In this document: one piece after another, positions 1 through 7,413 of the stretch
How positions within the stretch are numbered: position 1 is the stretch's first letter
Layout: every line of letters begins with the position of its first letter
NCBI GenBank assembly: GCA_903854335.1
Contig: CAINVY010000013.1
Span: 1-64,000 of the forward strand
DNA length: 64,000 nt
Direction of reading: 5' to 3'
Origin: an uncultured Candidatus Peregrinibacteria bacterium
GTDB taxonomy: Bacteria > Patescibacteriota > Gracilibacteria > Peribacterales > Peribacteraceae
Notes under the pieces: generated by a model
The model's database searches: none
What the model was told of the DNA's origin: nothing
Seen by the model: only the letters and a program-made list of their open reading frames with translations
Position numbers and translations under genes: made by a program

Positions 1-474
1 CGAGTTCGTGGGAGAATGTGCCAATACCGAAAGCATTCCTTTTTCCGGAGCTTCATCGTCCGCGGCAAATTCCACTTTCAACTTTGCGATTTCGTTTCGT
101 GCCTCATGCATGATGGCCTGTGCGATATCGCCAACATCCATGAGACGTCCTTCTTGTTGCGGGAGTGCTATTTCTTTCAACAGTTCCGTCTTCGCGAACC
201 ACTGTTCCGCAAGGAGTGACACTTCTTTGCTGAATGTCGCAGATTCCAATCTGATGTGTTGAGCACGGAACATCTCCAGCAGCTGGGGAATTTGTTTGGC
301 AGTGACAGCTTGATAATTGATCGATGCACAGCCAGCTTCCACTTTTCCATCATCAGTCACCCACGTGCTTCTTATCGTTGCATGAGCCTTATCAAGAGCA
401 TTGGAAATGGCATCTTGGGCCTCCAGAGCGGAACCAGGCCCAGTGTATTTGCCTCGGATTTCAAGTCCTTTCAT
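1..474 (-). CDS. hypothetical protein, C-terminus outside window
   Basis: The frame is open from an ATG at 474 to the left edge, giving at least 158 residues with no stop seen. It starts 20 bases after the stop of the same-strand gene 495-1127, so the two are probably co-transcribed. The visible protein is a soluble-looking alpha/beta sequence without signal peptide, membrane segment or recognisable catalytic motif. No Shine-Dalgarno sequence precedes the ATG; the bases before it are pyrimidine-rich. I do not recognise the family. Confidence 0.6.
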   Translation of the reverse strand, partial: MKGLEIRGKYTGPGSALEAQDAISNALDKAHATIRSTWVTDDGKVEAGCASINYQAVTAKQIPQLLEMFRAQHIRLESATFSKEVSLLAEQWFAKTELLKEIALPQQEGRLMDVGDIAQAIMHEARNEIAKLKVEFAADDEAPEKGMLSVLAHSPTNS

Positions 475-494
475 AGAGAGAGGGGTGATCGGAA

Positions 495-1127
495 TTAATG
501 CGTTTTTCCCTGCTCCGCAGTGACTTCGGTATCCGAAATTGGACTCGTAATACCGAGCGACGCGAGGGCATGGGTGAGGAGTTCCTGGATGGCATCGCGG
601 TAATGCTGTACCAACTCTTCTGCCACATGAGGAGAGTGAGCTTTTATCGAGAGAATTCTTTCCTCAGGAGCACCCGGTTTCGTTTTCGAAACGATATGGA
701 TATGCGCGAGATTCGAATGTGATTCTTGAGAGATGCTTACCGCAACAGCAGCCGCATCGGGATGATGTGCATCGCCTTTGAGGGGCTGCTTAATCGTTCG
801 TTCCAAGTTCGCTGTTGCATGCCATTTGCCAGGGCTGAGCTTCGGGTGCCCGAATGCCAGGACATTCACTTCGATGGAGGCGCGGTGAAGCATGTTGCTC
901 AAGGCGTTGAGATCGTCGAATGCAATATCAGAGCATTTGGCATGCACACCTCCGTGCGTTCCAATGGATAGATCGTGTCTCACGCCCGCTTTCCTCAGCT
1001 CCTTGCGGAGATTCTTTTCATGCTTCGGTTCAGGCCTCGCTCCTTGGCGCTGACCCCACACTTCTAGCTCAGGCATATGAATGGGAGAAAAGTACGCCAA
1101 TGTACCAATCTTCCCATTTTCCGTCAA
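495..1127 (-). CDS. hypothetical protein, 210 aa
   Basis: A complete frame of 210 residues. It contains a basic stretch near residues 30-50 rich in Lys and Arg, a His/Pro-containing middle part (HPKLSPGKWH) and an acidic C-terminus. No signal peptide or membrane helix is visible. It is the first gene of a two-gene minus-strand unit with the partial gene at 1-474. An internal ATG at about 1076 is an alternative start. No known domain is recognised, so no function is proposed. Confidence 0.55.
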   Translation of the reverse strand: MTENGKIGTLAYFSPIHMPELEVWGQRQGARPEPKHEKNLRKELRKAGVRHDLSIGTHGGVHAKCSDIAFDDLNALSNMLHRASIEVNVLAFGHPKLSPGKWHATANLERTIKQPLKGDAHHPDAAAVAVSISQESHSNLAHIHIVSKTKPGAPEERILSIKAHSPHVAEELVQHYRDAIQELLTHALASLGITSPISDTEVTAEQGKTH

Positions 1128-1200
1128 GAATCCGCACTTTCATGAATTTTGCGTTAGGAGTTCTTTCCATGGCACTTGGAAGCGTTGTGGCACCCTGTGT

Positions 1201-1349
1201 AGCGAGCGTGTCATGGTGAGGTGCTCGCGCGTAGCCTTCATGGCTTTTTGCCACGCAAAAAGCACCTCAGGCTGACACAGTAGGGAACTGGAGGAGGAAG
1301 CGAGCCACAGCCTGCCCTGAGCCTGACGAAGGGAACCATCACGCTCGCT
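1201..1349. repeat. palindromic repeat element, copy 1 (with nested insertion)
   Basis: The conserved core runs from TGTCATGGTGAGGTGC to the matching GCACCTCAGGCTGACA. The outer stem is AGCGAGCGTG (1201-1210) against CACGCTCGCT (1340-1349), a perfect 10-bp match that begins at the secA stop codon. Compared with the other copies the sequence GGTTC/GTGGCTCGC is split by about 24 bases of a second dispersed repeat (about 1310-1334). Orientation is opposite to the copies at 40635 and 60558. Confidence 0.8.
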
Positions 1350-4132
1350 TAGGCATTTTTCCCGTGGCATTTCTTGTACTTCTTTCCGCTGCCGCAGGGG
1401 CAGGGATCATTGCGGCCGACTTTGTCGCTATGCATCGGGGCTTGAGAGCCTGTCGGCGCTTTTGAGCGCTTCGCCATGAGCGGGGTGAGGCCATCGGCGA
1501 GTTGCTCCATCTGTCCTTGCGGGAGCGCGTGGGACTGTGTGGGGACGAATGATGCCGTATCCACGCCGGTCTTCGAGAGCTCTCCCTCGATCTGCGCGGC
1601 ATTCGTCTCGAGCGCCGCCGCGGCCTCCGCTTCCGCTTCCCTCTGCTCCATGAGGCGCACCGCTTCCGGTGAGAATTGTCCGTAGTCGGCTTGGAGTGCG
1701 GCGCGGGTGATGGTGGCGTTGATCGTTTGGAGGAGCTCCTGGAAACGGCGGAAGCCCTGATCCTGATACTCGATCAAAGGATCGCGCTGCGCGTACCCGG
1801 CGAAGGCCACTTGCTCACGCAGATGCGACATGTCGTCGATGTGATCCATCCAGTGTGAGTCGATGGAGCGCAGCGTCACGATGTTCTCGGCGTTCGTCAG
1901 CGTCTGCGGATCGTAGTCGTCGCACTTCTTTGCGTACGCGTCCCGCACGAGCGCGACGAGCGCGTCTCGCAACTTTTCATGGTCATTGAAGGAGAGGACG
2001 AACTTCTCCGTCACGACCCTGGCGAAGTCTTCGTGCAGAGCCGCGAAATTCTCGCACACGCCTTTGACGTTCCACTCTTCGGGATCGATGGAGGAAGCGT
2101 GGACCGCGTAGATATGCTCGGCTTCCTTCTGCATGCCGTCGACGATTTCCTGATGGAGAGGAGAGTCCGTGGCTTCCTCGTTTCGCACCGCCGTCTGCTC
2201 CGCATCGGCGATTTTCTGGAGGATGTTCTGGCGGCGCTTGTAGATGATTTCGCGGTGCTTGTTCATCACGTCGTCGTACTGGAGGACGTGGCGGCGGATA
2301 TCGAAGTTGCGACCTTCCACCTTCTTCTGCGCGCCTTCGATGGAGCGGCTGACCATGCGGCTCTCGAGCGGCACGTCGTCGGGAACTTTCAATCGTTCCA
2401 TCATCGCCTTCAGTCGATCGCCGCCGAAGAGGCGCATGAGATCGTCATCCATCGAGACGAAGAACTGACTCTCGCCGGGATCGCCCTGGCGGCCGGCGCG
2501 TCCGCGCAACTGGTTGTCGATGCGTCTGGCCTCGTGACGTTCCGTGCCGAGGATCGCGAGTCCTCCGAGCTCCGTCACGCCCTCTCCGAGCTTGATGTCG
2601 GTGCCGCGTCCGGCCATGTTCGTGGCGATGGTGACCGTTCCTTTCTGGCCGGCGTTCGCGACGATTTCCGCTTCCTTCTCGTGCTGTTTGGCGTTGAGGA
2701 CTTGGTGGGGGACGGAGAGCTCGTCGAGAAGGAGGCTCATGGCCTCGGACTTTTCCACGGACGTCGTGCCGATCAAAACCGGCTGGCCGCGGTCGTAGCG
2801 CTCCTTCGCCATCTTCGCGACGGCGTGGAACTTCGCGCTCACGGTTTTGTAGATCGCGTCCGTCTTGTCATTGCGGACCATCGATCGGTGCGTGGGGATG
2901 ACGATGGTGCGCAGCTTGTAGATGGATTCGAATTCCTCTTCCTCCGTCTTCGCCGTTCCCGTCATACCGGCGAGCTTCTTGAAGAGGCGGAAGTAATTCT
3001 GGAAGGTGATCGTCGCGAGCGTCTTCGATTCGCGCTGCACTTCCACGCGCTCCTTCGCTTCGATCGCCTGGTGGAGACCGTAGCTATAGCGTCGTCCCGG
3101 CATGAGGCGGCCGGTGAATTCGTCGACGATGATGACCTCGTTGTCCTTCACGATGTAATCGACGTCGCGCTTGAAGATCGCGTGCGCCTTGAGCGACTGC
3201 TCAATGTGGTGGACTTCCTCGAAGCCGCGCTCGGTGTAGATGTTGTCGACGCCGAGCATCTGCTCCATGTGCTTGATGCCTTCCTCCGTCAGGACCGCCG
3301 TGCGCTGCTTCTCATCGACGGTGTAATCCTTCTCGTTCTCCAGCTGCCCTGCGAGCTGCGCGTACTGGTTGTACTTGCTCGTCGATTCGTCCGCCGGTTG
3401 GCTGATGATGAGCGGCGTGCGCGCCTCGTCGATCAAGATGGAGTCCACTTCGTCGACGATCGCGTAGTGGAGACCGCGCTGTACCTGACGCGAGACGGCG
3501 GTCGCCATGTTGTCGCGCAGGTAGTCGAAGCCGAATTCGCTGTTGGTGCCGTATGTGACATCCGCGTCGTAGGCTGCTTTGCGCACGTCGTTGGGGAGCC
3601 CGTGCACGATGACGCCGACCGAGAGGCCGAGCGCTTTGTAGAGCATGCCCATCCATGTCGCGTCGCGTCGCGCGAGGTAGTCGTTGACCGTGACGACGTG
3701 GACGCCTTTTCCTTCGAGCGCATTCAGGTAGACCGGCAGGGTGCAGACGAGCGTCTTTCCTTCTCCCGTTCGCATTTCGGCGATACTCCCTTTGTGCAGC
3801 GCGATGCCGCCCAGGATTTGCACGTCGAAGGGCACCATATCCCAGCCGAATTCCAGCTTCCCCATCGTCTCTTTTCTCCCCGATTCCTTCAGGAGTTCGC
3901 AGGCGCGCACCGCCGTCGCGAAGGCTTCGGGCATCAGGTCATCGGTGGTCTCGCCCTTCTGGATGCGATCGCGAAATTCCTGCGTCTTGGCCGGGAGCGT
4001 TTCCAGGGTCAGGGCGCGGATCGCCGCGTCCTTCTGCGCCTCTTTGACCTTGGCGACGAGAGGTGCGAGCTTGCGCAGCTCCTTCTTGTTGGGGTCTCCG
4101 AGCAGCCGGTTGAGGGAATCCATGACGGACAT
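1349..4132 (-). CDS. secA: preprotein translocase subunit SecA
   Basis: A full-length SecA of 927 residues, the ATPase that drives preproteins through SecYEG at the inner face of the membrane. Visible hallmarks are Walker A (MRTGEGKTLVC, about residues 100-110), the DEAD-type motif in VDEVDSILIDEART, the second helicase half with NMAGRGTDIKLG and QLRGRAGRQGD, and a C-terminal SEC-C zinc motif (CPCGSGKKYKKCHG), which in known SecA binds zinc and SecB or ribosomes. The ATG at 4132 lies 8 bases after a -10 box (TATCCT), so the mRNA is probably leaderless or nearly so. Confidence 0.97.
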   Translation of the reverse strand: MSVMDSLNRLLGDPNKKELRKLAPLVAKVKEAQKDAAIRALTLETLPAKTQEFRDRIQKGETTDDLMPEAFATAVRACELLKESGRKETMGKLEFGWDMVPFDVQILGGIALHKGSIAEMRTGEGKTLVCTLPVYLNALEGKGVHVVTVNDYLARRDATWMGMLYKALGLSVGVIVHGLPNDVRKAAYDADVTYGTNSEFGFDYLRDNMATAVSRQVQRGLHYAIVDEVDSILIDEARTPLIISQPADESTSKYNQYAQLAGQLENEKDYTVDEKQRTAVLTEEGIKHMEQMLGVDNIYTERGFEEVHHIEQSLKAHAIFKRDVDYIVKDNEVIIVDEFTGRLMPGRRYSYGLHQAIEAKERVEVQRESKTLATITFQNYFRLFKKLAGMTGTAKTEEEEFESIYKLRTIVIPTHRSMVRNDKTDAIYKTVSAKFHAVAKMAKERYDRGQPVLIGTTSVEKSEAMSLLLDELSVPHQVLNAKQHEKEAEIVANAGQKGTVTIATNMAGRGTDIKLGEGVTELGGLAILGTERHEARRIDNQLRGRAGRQGDPGESQFFVSMDDDLMRLFGGDRLKAMMERLKVPDDVPLESRMVSRSIEGAQKKVEGRNFDIRRHVLQYDDVMNKHREIIYKRRQNILQKIADAEQTAVRNEEATDSPLHQEIVDGMQKEAEHIYAVHASSIDPEEWNVKGVCENFAALHEDFARVVTEKFVLSFNDHEKLRDALVALVRDAYAKKCDDYDPQTLTNAENIVTLRSIDSHWMDHIDDMSHLREQVAFAGYAQRDPLIEYQDQGFRRFQELLQTINATITRAALQADYGQFSPEAVRLMEQREAEAEAAAALETNAAQIEGELSKTGVDTASFVPTQSHALPQGQMEQLADGLTPLMAKRSKAPTGSQAPMHSDKVGRNDPCPCGSGKKYKKCHGKNA

Positions 4133-4140
4133 TGCGCTTC

Positions 4141-4169
4141 AGGATAGCAGAAATTGCGGTGGGTTTCAG
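4141..4169 (-). promoter_or_regulatory. secA promoter
   Basis: On the minus strand CTGAAA (4164-4169), a 17-base spacer and TATCCT (4141-4146); the secA ATG follows after 8 bases. Confidence 0.6.
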
Positions 4170-4197
4170 GAGAAAGGGGGAGGAGTCCGAGGAGGGC

Positions 4198-4824
4198 TTA
4201 CCAGCCGCGGCCGTACCACGGCAAGAGCGTTTGCTTCTCGTAGTTCAAGGATGCGACGAAATCGGGGAGAATCGCGGCGAGATCTCTCACCTCCGCACGC
4301 ATGCCGCTCGTAGCAGTCACGGCTGCTTCGTGCTCGGGGATGAGCTCGCCGACCCACGGGATTCCCTTCGGGAAATCGGCGATCAAGGTTTCGATTGGCA
4401 GGAGCGTCGCCTCCGGATACTGATGGTGCGCGGTTCCAAATCTCCTCACGAAGAGCTGCGTCTTCTTGGTCGAGTGGAGCCAGAGGAACCCTTCGACAAG
4501 CTCAGGGTGACATCCTCGCACGCGCGTCGCGTAAAGATCGCTCAGATGAATCGCCGCCACCGGAATATCCAATGCGTAGGAGAGCGTGTTGGCGAAGGCG
4601 ACGGCGACGCGCAAGCTCGTGAATCCTCCCGGGCCGATCACGCAGGCTATTCGTTGAATGTCTTCCTGCCGCCATGCCGCATCTTTGATGGCCTCCTCAA
4701 AGAGGGGAACCAACTCTGCATCCGAAATGCGATGGTCGACACCTCGCGAGGAAACGACGCGAGAAGCATCGATGCAGGCGAGGAAGCCTGCGTGTGAGGC
4801 GAGATCGAGGAAAAGGGTGCGCAT
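4198..4824 (-). CDS. tsaB: tRNA threonylcarbamoyladenosine biosynthesis protein TsaB
   Basis: TsaB is the ASKHA-fold partner of TsaD in making t6A37 on ANN-decoding tRNAs. The N-terminus (MRTLFLDLASHAGFLA) and the segment CVIGPGGFTSLRVAVAFANT (about residues 63-82) are the typical TsaB signatures. The start at 4824 gives 208 residues; a longer reading from 4899 would run through an intergenic repeat and is rejected, and a CATACT box stands exactly 6 bases before 4824. Oddity: a short dispersed repeat (4489-4515) is inserted in frame and translates to HPELVEG about two-thirds of the way along. Partners TsaD and TsaE are not in the window. Confidence 0.9.
   Translation of the reverse strand: MRTLFLDLASHAGFLACIDASRVVSSRGVDHRISDAELVPLFEEAIKDAAWRQEDIQRIACVIGPGGFTSLRVAVAFANTLSYALDIPVAAIHLSDLYATRVRGCHPELVEGFLWLHSTKKTQLFVRRFGTAHHQYPEATLLPIETLIADFPKGIPWVGELIPEHEAAVTATSGMRAEVRDLAAILPDFVASLNYEKQTLLPWYGRGW
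4489..4515. repeat. short dispersed repeat inside tsaB
   Basis: The sequence CCCTTCGACAAGCTCAGGG followed by TGACATCC lies in frame in tsaB. A variant (CCCTTCGTCAGGCTCAGGG on the minus strand) is nested in the palindromic element at about 1310-1334. Confidence 0.7.
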
Positions 4825-4837
4825 GAGAAGAGTATGA

Positions 4838-4920
4838 CGTATGAAGTATTCCGTATTTCGTATACTGAAGCCACATACTCTACTGGATACGTAATACATA
4901 ATACGAAATACTGAATACGA
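4838..4920. repeat. heptamer-repeat hairpin H1
   Basis: Left arm CGTATGAAGTATTCCGTATT and a right arm whose complement reads CGTATTCAGTATTTCGTATT. The arms are built of 7-bp units of the type GTATNNN and can fold into a long imperfect stem. It lies between the divergent genes tsaB and the glycosyltransferase at 4923. Confidence 0.75.
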
Positions 4921-4922
4921 TC

Positions 4923-5810
4923 GTGCAGTCTTCCCTCTCCATCATCATTCCCACGTACCGACGTCCGGATATCCTCCGCGAGTGTTTGCGCAGGATCGAA
5001 GCGCAGACGATTCGTGATCGTCTCGAGGTGATCGTCGTGAGCGACGGGGAGGACGCGCGGACGCGATCGCTCTTCGCGGATATTTCGTTCCCCTTTCCGC
5101 TCGATTTTTTCTCGATTCCCAAAAGCCAACAGGGCGTGGCGCGCAATCATGGCGTGGAACGCGCACGTGCTCCGTACATTCTCTTCATCGGCGACGATAT
5201 GTTTCTTGAGCCCGATGCGTGCGGGAAACATCTGAAGGTGCATGAGAGGCAAATGAATAATGGACATTCGACCGCTGTCCTCGGCCACGTCGCTTGGGAT
5301 CCCGCAGTCGGCATCACCCCTGCCATGCGCTGGCTCGATCGCACGGGGTGGCAGTTCGGGTATCGATTCCTCTCTCCGTATGCCCACAAGGAAATTCCCC
5401 GCAAGATCCAACACCGCTTCACCTATACATCCCAAATCAGTCTGCCTACTTCCGTTGCGCGCGGATTCCCCTTCCGCGAAGACGCGGTCCTCTACGGATG
5501 GGAAGATATCGAGTGGGGGATGCGCCTAAGAGACGCGGGCATTCCGCTCTTCTTCGAACCGGATGCCAAAGCGCTCCATCATCACCATCTCTCCGATGAG
5601 GATTCGCTGAGAAGGATGGAGACGCTCGGACGGTCCGCAGTGATCTTCCAGAAATTCAAACCTGAGCTGCATATCGTCCCCACAGGTTTTAAACTCCTCC
5701 TCTATCGTCTCGCGGCGCTTCTGACGACGACGGGTGGAAGGCATCGCAGGGCATTTCTGAAGGGCATGGAGACGTTTACTCGGGAAAAAGGAGGGCAAAA
5801 CATTGCTTGA
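4923..5810 (+). CDS. family 2 glycosyltransferase
   Basis: A 295-residue GT-A-fold glycosyltransferase. The N-terminus reads LSIIIPTYRRPDILRECLRR, with the nucleotide-binding loop VVSDGED near residue 40, GVARNHGVERA near residue 75 and a GDDM motif as the DXD-like metal site near residue 92. A later EDIEWGMRLRDAG segment resembles the ED acidic motif that often holds the catalytic base. The start is GTG at 4923, at the right edge of hairpin H1. No membrane helix is obvious, so it is probably a cytoplasmic transferase acting on lipid-linked or surface glycans. The acceptor sugar cannot be inferred. Confidence 0.88.
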   Translation: MQSSLSIIIPTYRRPDILRECLRRIEAQTIRDRLEVIVVSDGEDARTRSLFADISFPFPLDFFSIPKSQQGVARNHGVERARAPYILFIGDDMFLEPDACGKHLKVHERQMNNGHSTAVLGHVAWDPAVGITPAMRWLDRTGWQFGYRFLSPYAHKEIPRKIQHRFTYTSQISLPTSVARGFPFREDAVLYGWEDIEWGMRLRDAGIPLFFEPDAKALHHHHLSDEDSLRRMETLGRSAVIFQKFKPELHIVPTGFKLLLYRLAALLTTTGGRHRRAFLKGMETFTREKGGQNIA

Positions 5811-5835
5811 AAAAGGCAATAAAGGTGTTTATACT
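5807..5835 (+). promoter_or_regulatory. nusA promoter
   Basis: TTGAAA (5807-5812), 17-base spacer, TATACT (5830-5835). It overlaps the stop codon of the preceding glycosyltransferase. The leader to the nusA ATG is about 60 bases, unlike the many near-leaderless genes here. Confidence 0.75.
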
Positions 5836-5902
5836 GTGTGCAGCGTTCAGTTCTATCCCACACTATTCCGCATGATCGGAATGGTGGCTTCTCCAAGCTC
5901 TC

Positions 5903-7135
5903 ATGCGCGCATCCTTCTTAGCAGCAATCAATCAGATCTGTTCGGACAAGAACGTCTCGCCCGATCAGGTCATCGAAGCCGTCAAACAGGCGATCGCCAC
6001 CGCGTATCGCAAGGATTTCGGCAACAAGGAGCAGGAGATCCGCGTCGATCTCGAAGAGGGCAAGGATATGCCGACGATTCTTCTTGTGAAGGAAGTCGTG
6101 GATGACGTGGAGAATGAGAACTTCGAAATTTCGGTGAAGGACGCGCGGAAGATCAAGCCGAATGCCGAGACCGGCGACGAGATCACGATCGACGTCACGC
6201 CGATCGAGTACGGACGCATTGCCACGCAGGCCGCAAAGCAGGTCATCCTCCAGAAGCTGCAGGAGGCCGAGAAGATGAGTCTCTATCAGATGTTCAAGGA
6301 TCGCGAGGACGAGCTCCTCACCGCGACGGTCACGAAGACGGACCCCAACTGGGTGACGCTCGAGATCGAAGGCATGACGGTGTCGCTGCCGTGGCGGGAG
6401 CAGATTCCCGGCGAGCACTATTACACGGGCAAGAGACTCCGAGTGTATCTCGAAACGGTGGAGATGACGGGGAAGGGGCCGCAGCTGCGCATTTCGCGCA
6501 CACACTCCAATCTCGTGAAGAAGCTTCTGGAGCTGGAAATCCCCGAGGTGCGTAACGGCGACGTCGAGATCAAGGCGATTGCCCGCGATCCGGGATTCCG
6601 CAGCAAGGTCGCAGTTCTCTCGCACGATCCGCGCATCGATCCTATCGGGGCATGCGTCGGGCAGAAGGGTGTGCGTATCCAGGCGGTGATGGAGGAGATT
6701 AACGGCGAGCGCGTCGACATGATCGAGTGGTCGGAGGATCCGATTAAATTGATCTCTCTGGCGCTGCAACCGGCGGCGATCTCCGCGGTGATCATCATCA
6801 ACGACACCGAACACATCGACGATGCCGGACGCAAGATTAAGAAGCGCGCCGCGGTGTTCGTGGAGGAAGCGCAGAGGCCGATGGCCATCGGGAAGAAAGG
6901 ACAGAACATCCGTCTCGCCACCGAACTCACGAGCTACGAGCTCGACATGTACAACTACGAGGAATTGCCCGCATTCAAGGCGAAGCTCTCCGCGCTCAGA
7001 GGAGGAGCACTGTCCGATGAAGTGTCGGTTGACGGCGCACCAGCGGAGGTTGCCGAGGAAGCTACGGCCACCGAAGTACAGGACGAAGCGCCGGTAGTTG
7101 CGACCGAAGAGAAGGTGGAAGACGCGGCAGCCTGA
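5903..7135 (+). CDS. nusA: transcription termination/antitermination factor NusA
   Basis: 410 residues with the standard NusA order: an N-terminal RNA-polymerase-binding domain (about 1-125), an S1 domain (about 130-200, containing the GKRLRVYLETVE strand) and two KH domains (about 205-350, with IGACVGQKGVRIQ and AIGKKGQNIRLA as the two GxxG-type loops). An acidic, alanine-rich tail of about 50 residues replaces the C-terminal repeats of E. coli NusA. It modulates pausing and termination. It has its own strong promoter. It is not followed by infB, the common neighbour in other bacteria. Confidence 0.96.
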   Translation: MRASFLAAINQICSDKNVSPDQVIEAVKQAIATAYRKDFGNKEQEIRVDLEEGKDMPTILLVKEVVDDVENENFEISVKDARKIKPNAETGDEITIDVTPIEYGRIATQAAKQVILQKLQEAEKMSLYQMFKDREDELLTATVTKTDPNWVTLEIEGMTVSLPWREQIPGEHYYTGKRLRVYLETVEMTGKGPQLRISRTHSNLVKKLLELEIPEVRNGDVEIKAIARDPGFRSKVAVLSHDPRIDPIGACVGQKGVRIQAVMEEINGERVDMIEWSEDPIKLISLALQPAAISAVIIINDTEHIDDAGRKIKKRAAVFVEEAQRPMAIGKKGQNIRLATELTSYELDMYNYEELPAFKAKLSALRGGALSDEVSVDGAPAEVAEEATATEVQDEAPVVATEEKVEDAAA

Positions 7136-7156
7136 TTAACCTTTTCACTTTTTACT

Positions 7157-7372
7157 ATGCATGGCCTCAATAATCTCGAACCACTGACCCCTGATCAAAT
7201 TCACGAGATCCACCAGGTCGCACATTTGCCGGAGCAGGAGTTACGAGTGAGAGTGACAAGGTTGCGTTCGCCGCATGGTGTCGTTTCTCTCCCTGATCAA
7301 GAGCAGTTGCTTGATGAGTTTCGCCATTGGTACAGGAAAATTTTCTGTGCGCAGCATCCACAAACCAACTGA
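7157..7372 (+). CDS. small hypothetical protein, 71 aa
   Basis: A 71-residue frame beginning 21 bases after nusA. The sequence is charged and helical (PEQELRVRVTRLRS, a PHGVVSLPDQEQLLDEF segment) and ends in a FRHWYRKIF stretch that could be amphipathic. No family is recognised. Its position suggests read-through expression with nusA. A frame on the opposite strand overlaps it completely, so its reality rests on position and plausible composition only. Confidence 0.4.
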   Translation: MHGLNNLEPLTPDQIHEIHQVAHLPEQELRVRVTRLRSPHGVVSLPDQEQLLDEFRHWYRKIFCAQHPQTN

Positions 7373-7413
7373 GCATGTCTGTTTGATCCGGGAAAGGCAT
7401 GTACAATCACTGC

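Noticed and set aside
1979-4147. A 722-codon open frame on the plus strand over secA
   Set aside because: It lies entirely antisense to an unmistakable full-length SecA; long antisense frames follow from the third-position bias of GC-rich genes. The product is His/Arg/Asp-rich without any domain.
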